Origin: Parelaphostrongylus tenuis
Taxonomy: Eukaryota; Nematoda; Chromadorea; Rhabditida; Metastrongylidae
Reading direction: 5' to 3'
DNA: 64,000 nucleotides
Assembly: GCA_019055375.1 (NCBI GenBank)
Contig: JAHQIW010001423.1
Coordinates: 434,001 to 498,000 of the forward strand
The position numbers and the translations under genes are program-made. Positions 56,254 to 64,000 of this stretch are shown here, piece after piece (positions within the stretch are counted from its first letter, which is position 1; every line of letters starts with the position of its first letter). Below the pieces are notes generated by a model. It made no database searches and was not told where the DNA came from. It was given only the letters and a program-made list of their open reading frames with translations.

Positions 56254-56469
56254 CTACGAGGTTGTTGATAAACCATAAATGGGGATAACGTTTCGGCGTC
56301 TTTCTCTTCTTCGAAGCCAATGACCCGCTTGGTTATCCATAATGATTCGTTCTTGCTGCGGGTCTTTGGTGTCGTTCAAGTCAAATCTTTGACTTTGAGA
56401 GGAAAGAATTGTATAGCTCAAAAAATGTACCCTTTCTTCTGAACGAATTATCTCGCTTTCCTCATGCAT
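56254..56469 (-). CDS. Unrecognised 71-codon frame, doubtful
   Basis: MHEESEIIRSEERVHFL...NQAGHWLRRRERRRNVIPIY: charged and coding-like, but isolated, with no splice partners. It could be an exon or a transposon fragment. Confidence 0.2.
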   Translation of the reverse strand: MHEESEIIRSEERVHFLSYTILSSQSQRFDLNDTKDPQQERIIMDNQAGHWLRRRERRRNVIPIYGLSTTS

Positions 56470-58049
56470 GTTTCCAGGTCACACAAATTACTTGTCAACA
56501 TTATAACACACTCGTGTGAAAAATTATTTGATAGATAGGTAGATCACTAAGAGTTATTTTATTAGCTAAAAACGGGTTCAACCACCACTAACCGATACTA
56601 GAGATACAGTCGTCATAGCACAATCAACAATTAAAGTTTAGTACTTTGCACTGAATTGTAGGTATTTTCAGTACTTTATTGAGCGTTCATTGAACTTATG
56701 AGCAAAGCTTAACGAGAAGGAACATAGAGGGCAAGTTCGGTGCTCTATTAACAGAATTGTTATTGCATTATATAAGCACTTAATCCACTTCAGGGCTATT
56801 TGCTAAGGAGTTCGAATTATGTAATTATCATCGAGCCTGCAGATCACTTAGTGAACACAAGCTATTGTCAAACATTCCGCTGCTATACCCATTCAAGAAA
56901 AAAAAGCAGCACTGCATCATCGTTTTTGGATACTATTTCGATTTGACATCTCATGCATACAAATCATCTTATCTGTTACTGATTGACACATACTACCCAT
57001 GATGCGCCGCATGCATATAGCAGTCAACAAAATGCCTCCATTTTAGCTTAGGACTTGCCTGAAGAACGAGGATAACTAATGATCCAGAAGCATTTTGCCC
57101 TTGTAATTCAAGCTGTTTAAAACTACGTCGAATATCAATTTAGACTTAACGAGATAATCTTGCACTATTCAATTATCCACTGATATGATAAATTAACTTA
57201 AAGAATTCGTCTAACGTCATAACTAGACATCCCTAGGGAGTGATAAGGACTTAATTGCTCTTTCCAATTAACGTGTTCTTCTCTTTTATAATTGTCATGA
57301 CTAGTTATCACTATTGATAGCTTACCACCTTAAGATCATGCAGAACAGGTAAACACGAAACGAGGCCTTTTGGGAAGATCGTAATTTTTCCTTGTGAACT
57401 TGCTGTCACATGAACTGTGCCAATAAGCGTTTGCAATTTTGCTTTGTATTCCGGAGCGAGCGGTGGAGAGCGAGGGCCGCAATTATACCAGAATGGAACG
57501 ATTTACTAGAAGAAAACTTGAAATTCGCACTATTGACGCCCATTTTGCACACCACTCTTTCTACGCTGCAACGCATCTATCTTTTAGCTGCCAACCTTCA
57601 ACGGCCTACCCAGGGTAGTCGATGTCGACATTGAAAAAGAATCTAAAAGGGTATATTTGAAAATCATAGCACCGCTAGAAGTGGTTAAATAAGAAAAATT
57701 TCATCAGAACCTAAATGGTTATGGAGAAGTAGTTGGCATCTTTGTGGTGATCATCTGGGAACGCCATGGCACAGGTACCTCGAGTCTTCTGCAAAATCAC
57801 TTTTAATACTATCCAACATGTCGGAGAGAAAAAAGAGAACAAATCGTCAAGCTACCACGCATGACTTATGCATATCATCTCTTCTATATACACTTGAGTA
57901 ATTATTCACATACTTAGGTGATCCATCTTTAGACGTCGTAGTGGTCTCAACACTTCCTCAATTCAGCTCCTTGTGCTGTAACCGTTACTAATTTATTCAA
58001 ACTCCCAACCTGTTCTGGACTTTATATAGAGATTACAACATGAATGTTG
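56470..58049. other. No gene seen
   Basis: Bases 57530-57600 are a fragment of the 3.4 kb tRNA-like repeat (GACGCCCATTTTGCACACCA). The rest shows nothing supported. Confidence 0.4.
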
Positions 58050-58600
58050 ACATGATTGTTGAACAAAAACATCCAGGAGCGAAGTTCGATGTCAAATTTA
58101 TTGTTCTCGCACAGGAATCAAAACATCCGCGCCAAGAATTTTCACATAGTTACATAGTAAAGGTTACATAGTAAAGGCACAGAAGTAAACGGCAAACAAG
58201 AGTGCTTCGTAATCACGCGTGACTCTGCACCATACCTCAGGCTAATCTTACCTGTTTGAGTTAGGCACGACTTTACGTATGTTTCGGCTCCAAACGGCTG
58301 CTCTGCAATAAATAAATGGAAGACCTAAAACATCTTGACAGTAAGTGTTTTAAGATAAAGTTTTTTCTCTACTACGCGATCCAAAAATCTCTTTCTTACG
58401 TTTTCTGCCGAGGTTATAGAGGTTTTACTGAGTGGGTTGCAAATCCATTTGACCTTTCCAAGCTCTGTAGAAGCCGAGACACCGAACATTAGCCGCCATT
58501 GTATTGTATTATATTGTTTTTATCATACTGTTGTGTGCACTACTGTACTCTGTACTGTACTGCATTACTACTGCTCAAGAAACACTATTGCTACCAACGC
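58050..58600 (+). mobile_element. Penelope-like element 3' end, relic
   Basis: TCACGCGTGACTCTGCACCA then TACCTCAGGCTAATCTTACC encodes RDSAPYLRLILP, stop, matching the element C-terminus. The 3' UTR GACACCGAACATTAGCCGCC then ATTGTATTGTATTATATTG matches 63335-63375 and 47985-48010. Confidence 0.6.
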
Positions 58601-58654
58601 GGAACAGCCTATCAAGATAAAACTATTGATTTATTTTAACTATAGCGAGGTTAA

Positions 58655-59245
58655 TAGACAATCGGTCTTGGGAATTTCTGAGCTTTCTTTTGCTAGAAAT
58701 TTTGTCAATATTTGCCGCATCATGACCGCTCAACAAAGCCTATATCACAGTTTGTTGCTTTACGAGTACGATGAGGGCACGATACACAGACCGCCTTCGA
58801 GAACATCAACCGTGCGAAAGCTCAAGGATTTGTGTCCAAACGAACAGCGTTTCGATTCTTTACTGAGTTTCAGGGCGACAAAAATAATCTGAAGAACCAG
58901 CTGCGCTCGGAAATTCCACACGAAGTTGATCGAAAGACCGTCATCGAAGTGAATGAAGAGGATCGGACTTTGACTATCGAGGAATTGGCCGACGATTTTG
59001 ACTGTGGTCATTTGACAATCAACATAATATTGAGGCAGCAGGTGAGGAGTGGAAGAAGAGTCGATGGCTTTCACACGAGCTCACTCAAGCGCAGATGCGC
59101 GATCGCAAGAACATCGCTGAAAAACTGCTCCGTCATCATCTTCGCGCTTCATTTCTGGCTAAAGTTATCTCCGTCGACGAACAGGGCAGAATTGTGTTTA
59201 GGCTGATGGCGCATACTTTTAATAGTGTTGTTGAGCAGTTTTGAT
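58655..59245 (+). mobile_element. mariner transposase N-terminal half, relic
   Basis: YHSLLLYEYDEGTIH, frameshift, KAQGFVSKRTAFRFFTEFQG, DKNNLKNQLRSEIPHEVDRK, TLTIEELADDFDCGHLTIN, frameshift, WKKSRWLSHELTQAQMRDRK, NIAEKLLRHHLRASFLAKVI and SVDEQGRIVF with the first catalytic Asp. The second and third Asp are absent. Two frameshifts; dead. Confidence 0.8.
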
Positions 59246-59639
59246 CACTTCAGGTTAATGAATTTGATGTTTATTGCTCGGTGTCAGCACTTATTAGAAG
59301 ATCTATTATCTTACAGACCTTCACAAGATCAGAAAGTTCGGGCACACTAATGGAAGGGCCATGAATTACTGAATGGGCAAGCCTTACATTTCGGTGTTGT
59401 ACAAAGAGCTCGCGGACTTCCAATGCAGAATTATTCGGCAGGTTGGTACAGAGGGCGGTGACGTTGAAAAATTCTATCACTTAAGTGCTGTCGGGACCTT
59501 CATTACGTAAACGGTTCAAAAGAAAAGTGACCCTTCGTAAGATAATCTCGAATATGTTCAATATCTGGGATATTGTTAAGATAAAATTCTATGCTTCTCT
59601 ATCGGTATGTTCGTCTACATAACAGAATATGAGTCCCTT
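59246..59639. other. No gene seen
   Basis: Nothing supported. Confidence 0.4.
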
Positions 59640-60170
59640 TATTTCGAGTGCTTTGTTTAGAACACGCTCAAATTTCAATATATCTTTTCATCATTATTTG
59701 AGCCAACTTGTCATGTGGTCTGGTAAGGGCTCTTGTACATCCCGATACACGTGTTTCGTCCTTACAGACTCATCAGCCGGGCAGAACCCGTCGTCTGTCG
59801 ATCTTTTTATAGTCAGTTCTCTCGAGAGCCTTACACTCGTTATAGAGAGTCATCGACGACATACGCTTTACACTCTATGTCAAGTGACACCTTCACCTAA
59901 CCTAGAGTGTTGTGCACTCAGTTGCTCATTGGCTGGTACTTTTATCATGATTATACCTTTATTTCGAGTGCTTTGTTTAGACCACGCTCAAATTTCAATA
60001 TATCCTTTCATCATTGTTTGAGCCTCGACATCGACATCGATAAAAAGATCGACAGACGACGGGTTCTGCCGGCTGATGAGTCTGCAAGGACGAAACACGT
60101 GTATCGGGCTGTACATGAGCCCTTACCAGACCACATGACAAGTTGGCTCAAATAGTGATGAAAGAATATG
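59640..60170. repeat. Large F2 foldback element, about 530 bp
   Basis: Left: ATCATTATTTGAGCCAACTT...CACGTGTTTCGTCCTTACAG...AGAACCCGTCGTCTGTCGAT. Right mirror: ATCGACAGACGACGGGTTCT...GGACGAAACACGTGTATCGG...GACAAGTTGGCTCAAATAG. The segment TATTTCGAGTGCTTTGTTTA then GACCACGCTCAAATTTCAAT occurs twice in the same orientation (59639 and 59960), so a direct repeat is nested in the inverted one. Confidence 0.75.
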
Positions 60171-61705
60171 AGTCTTCTCTCGAATAATGATGGGTAGGTA
60201 GACGCACGATCATCTGTAGATTTCAACTAACGGTCCTTCAAAAAACAAACAAAAGTGGACGTGAAAACTGCTTCCAGCTAAGGAACTATAGAAAGCTTAA
60301 AACGGGCTGATTTTGCTCTTTTGACCCAATCATTAATCGATGCAATTTTGAATTCAAATTTTTCCCTACAAATAAAGGTAAACAGCCTCAAGATGCTTAT
60401 TCTCAGATTTAACTGGCAAGGACTGATCACAACTCTTCAACCGCTTTACTGACGCATAATGTAATGTTTTTTTCTGACCTTATCAGCTCTGGACCCATCG
60501 CATTCCACAATTTTCAGTTTTGGTGAGTTTTGAGCAAAACAATCTCGCTCAATAGTGATCAAGGACATTGCACGAAGATTGCGTCCAAACATTTGAAATG
60601 AAGTTCACTGTTGTGATCTTGTTGCCTATAAAACCATAGAGAAAATAATGGCAATGATGTTCCTTCCTCTTGTTGCCAATTGCTAATATGCCCTTAAGCC
60701 ATAGCCCTTTTACGGATTCTGTCTTGAAGTTCAGGTAAACTATAGGCCACTCTAAGGATAAAATGGTAATTCTTTAAGGTGATGAAAGACTTGGGCTTAA
60801 TTGGATTAGCTAATGCACCTCATCGAATCCTCTGTTGGCGAATTATTCTAAGAGTGTTGTAGGCGTAACTTATATTTGCTCATATAATCATCTACATATT
60901 TACGTACGAATCAAATCAGATTAGTTTGCCACCTTCTCGCTTTTTGATCCTTCTTTTCCAAGTCAAATTTTCTTCCTAAATTCAGCAATTTGTTGCACTT
61001 GTATGCTCATGCTTTCTACAACTTTTCTAGAAGGAAAAACTCCAAAAAATGTTCCTGATAAGAGAGAAAGTGTTTCTTGCATTGGTTTCTCTTGAAACTT
61101 GTTGATATCAGCTTAAAAGTTGCTGTAATCATATCGTGAACTTTTAGTCGTGATATGACCATTGATAGTCGTTCTGCGATTTGCTGCTTATAGGTTTCTT
61201 TCTATTTATTTACAGTGGGAATGACATGCACACGCAACATTTACATCGCCTTTTCACTAACCTTGTGCTGCTCCATCTCCTCTAATGGTATACCATTTTT
61301 TTCGGCTGAACATGAAGTCATCTACTTATTCAGGAATGACTAAGGTGCTGAGCATGAATAGTCGTCACACAGCAATCTGCAGAGCAGCAACTCTTTAACA
61401 TATCATGGTGTCAATTAATCGAATTTCGACATTTCGACGTCTATGGCCAATTTTTCCTTGTAGTTATGAGCTCATATGATGTTGGGAATTTTTCCTTATT
61501 ATGACTAACGTTTTTGCGATATCTTCTTCACAGGAGTTACAGTGATTCGAGTTAGGTGCCAATAGCACTTATTCTTGCGATTTTCCCATCGCATCTACTA
61601 TGCTGAGACGAATCGACTCGTGTGGATCACTGCACAAATGAAGCGTGCTCAGCGTCGCCCTTCTGCACAAAACACGAGCGATTGCTGAACGATATTATTT
61701 GCTCC
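60171..61705. other. No gene seen
   Basis: About 1.5 kb of AT-rich sequence with no supported exon or repeat. Confidence 0.45.
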
Positions 61706-62007
61706 AAATGAGCGCATGTGGCACAGTGGCTGTAGGTGCTCTGCATCGACAAGAGGCCGTTGGTTTGATTTCGCGCTCATGGTACACCAAGCCACCCATC
61801 CCTCCGGGGTCGGTAATCTGGTACCGGACTGGTCACAGATTTGTCTGCCAGGATAGGCAGCATTGACTCGGTTCAGCGGGAGACCTCTGCGAGTCACTGT
61901 AAAGGCTAGATATGCATCAATCACTCCAAACGTAGTTAGAAATTTAAAACGAATGCATGCGAATTCCTTATTGATTAAGCCGAGAGCATTACCTTTATGC
62001 TTTATTC
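61706..62007 (+). mobile_element. tRNA-derived SINE, 302 bp, 8-bp target-site duplication
   Basis: TTTGCTCC at 61698-61705 and 62008-62015 flanks it. The head GCGCATGTGGCACAGTGGCT (A box) is decayed at the B box (GTTTGATTTCGCGCTC). Body and tail (TTAAGCCGAGAGCATTACCT) follow the family in + orientation. Confidence 0.75.
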
Positions 62008-62619
62008 TTTGCTCCGGTCACAATCCATCTTGCAGCAGTCGGATTGGTATTGAATGATATAAGAGAGCAAACTCTTAATTGTGATTCGGACTATCGCGGC
62101 TCTAATGAGGACGAAACTCCCGAAACATGGCCATAGTAATAAAGATCATTCATTGATAAAGGCAGATCATCGATCGTTCACCGATTTTCAATGAAAGATA
62201 GATTTCGAGGCTTTTGCACATTTCTCAAGCATAATTACCACCGAGATAGACTAGCATGTTGCTGCTGTGAGACGACTGTCTATGGGATGTTATCATTTAC
62301 CATTCCATATTAGGTAGATTCTTTTACTGCAAACGGAAAGAGGAAGTACTTATCAATGGGTATGAGTGTGGGTATGATCGCCAGGGAGTACGAAAGTATT
62401 GCCAGATCAAGTTTGCGTGCAGTATGACATTGTTCGTGAAATTTATCCTGCTATTTCATCAACTTTCCACACCTACATCAATTACAGAATCTGCCATCAT
62501 TTCGTGTCTCGAATTTGCCAAAATGAAATTATCAATCGCTTATACAGCGTGTTACTGTTACTAGTGAATTCTGCTAGCTGAAGGGCTCAAGTACCAGGTG
62601 AGAATTTAGCGGACGACCT
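62008..62619. other. No gene seen
   Basis: A 60-codon + frame (62399-62581) is unrecognised. It may be part of the Penelope-like element that follows. Confidence 0.35.
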
Positions 62620-63420
62620 GAACTGCGGAGCAATTTAACATGCTAGTAAAAGAAGGACAGGTACGGATGTTTCGGTAAAAGCGTCTGAACTACGTCAACA
62701 TGTCAAGATCCGATTTTACTACTGGCTCTGCTAAACATTGAAAGGCCAGTAGTTGTTCTTAGGGTAAAGACGGCGAGTGCTTGAGATCTGGTGCGGTTTG
62801 CCAAATGTCTTGTAAAATATGTGGGGACGAATACATTGGCGAAACGGATAGACTACTCCGTTTCCGTAAAAGAGAGCAAGCACCCAGTTGGGAAACTTAG
62901 GGCCAAACAAATTATTTCACCAGGCGCGCAGAGAGAACAAAGAGAAATGGAATTGATTCCATTGCAAAAGTTATTTTCTTCGCACAGGAACGCGGAGTTT
63001 CTGAGCAAAAATGTCTTGAATTACTTGGGATAAATGCAAAGGATCCGAAAATGATCTGCAAGCACGAGTTCCTCGTGATACGCGTAACCTCAAGTCATAC
63101 CTCATGCTAGTCTTTTCCGATCTACCAGGTGCAATCTCAGCTCATGCAAGATATATGCGACTTTTTTCTGATGACTAATAAGAGACATAAAAACATTAAA
63201 GCGGTGAGCTTCTCAAATAAGATCTTTATTATGATAACCAAAATTTGTACACCATGTCGATTTTTGCTGGGAGTTACGAATGTATTTCACAGATAGATTG
63301 CGAAATAACTTAACCATTTCAGACCTTGCAGAAGGGAGTACCCGCCGGAACGTTAGCCGCCATTTTACTATATTGAATTGCATTCTGTGATGAATTATAT
63401 TCGATAAGCCCTGTTAATAA
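62620..63420 (+). mobile_element. Penelope-like element with GIY-YIG remnant
   Basis: Near 62803-62870 one frame reads SCKICGDEYIGETDRLLRFR, the EYIGET core of the GIY-YIG endonuclease domain of Penelope-like elements, preceded by GECLRSGAVC. After shifts, LELLGINAKDPKM and VIRVTSSHTS fit the C-terminal region. The 3' UTR is shared with the copies at 58.5 and 48.0 kb (CGGAACGTTAGCCGCCATTT). Confidence 0.65.
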
Positions 63421-64000
63421 CAAAGTAGCTTCGGCTCATCAACAGTAACATTTAGAAAAAATATATTCGTGCAAATAAATTTTACGAGTATTAGCCGCAT
63501 ATGGATAAATGAACGTTTAAACGGCTTAGAACGATTACATTCTTCATACCACTGCTAATTTCTTATCTCACAGACTTTCGACTCGTACTCACAAAATGAA
63601 AAATTGAATCGCTTACTAATTGAGCCACGAAATCATACACAAACGTATTTTTTATAAAGAAAATCGCCCGAGTATTATCTAAATTGTCATCTAAATAGGA
63701 TGGCTTATTTATATCGCATGCTGATAGCGATATTTTCTCATTCATAAGCTGAGTAATGGCCTTGTTATGATTGCACATATATGCATTTCAAAGTATCAGC
63801 TAAATGCTATCGTTCCGTACTAGTGTCTCTCCAGTTTTTATTTAAAGCATCAACTCACCCGCATGAACTGACAGCATTGCACAAGCTCTGGAAATTTTCT
63901 GCTGTTCTCTAAGCTTTCTTTCTTGAATTTCTGAGAAATGAAAGAAGATTTTTTGTACCAAAATTTAAGTCATTTTCATCGTGTATCTTTCCTCACGCGA
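63421..64000. other. No gene seen
   Basis: AT-rich. A 71-codon - frame (63778-63563) lacks motifs or splice support. Confidence 0.4.

Noticed and set aside
59629..60226. 130-, 82- and 71-codon frames on both strands
   Set aside because: They are translations of the arms of the F2 foldback element; the same peptides appear in reverse at 36.7-36.9 kb.

Overview
The window looks like an intron-rich, repeat-dense stretch of a nematode genome, most likely a strongylid or hookworm-type rhabditid. This rests on short exons with TTTCAG-type acceptors, acceptors placed 3 to 24 bases upstream of start codons (as expected for spliced-leader trans-splicing), an SL1-like 22-mer, and many relics of RTE retrotransposons, mariner transposons and Penelope-like elements. 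The species assignment is inference.

Region 3.5-23.2 kb is a locus present three times in orientation +, -, +. Each copy (A 4281-9692 +, B 14671-13013 -, C 20449-22996 +) carries a shared upstream flank, a signal-peptide exon, several short lysine-rich exons with conserved splice junctions and phases, and a shared 3' flank. Copy A gives one continuous model of about 174 residues. Copy B has lost the ATG and its third exon. Copy C has a one-base deletion in exon 2. I recognise no known family, and this is the best candidate for an undescribed gene family here. RTE, SINE and mariner insertions have stretched the introns of A and C.

Region 29.4-45.0 kb is one + strand gene of 16 exons, about 595-605 codons in total. 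It encodes a coiled-coil protein with a Spindly-type motif, and I call it the orthologue of the kinetochore dynein adaptor Spindly (spdl-1). Its introns hold RTE fragments, SINEs, tRNA-like elements, foldback elements, two palindromes of about 320 bp and two mariner fragments.

Region 45-64 kb is mostly transposon debris: Penelope-like 3' ends at about 47.6, 58.1 and 62.8 kb, and mariner relics at 48.4-49.1, 51.8-52.3 and 58.7-59.2 kb. A probable small secreted peptide gene lies on the - strand at 55344-54903.

Repeats dominate elsewhere. There is a tRNA-derived SINE of about 300 bp with visible target-site duplications, foldback elements built from two opposed tRNA-like sequences, at least two other foldback families, and degenerate tandem arrays with units of about 150-170 bp. 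All calls were made by eye; no search or alignment was run.
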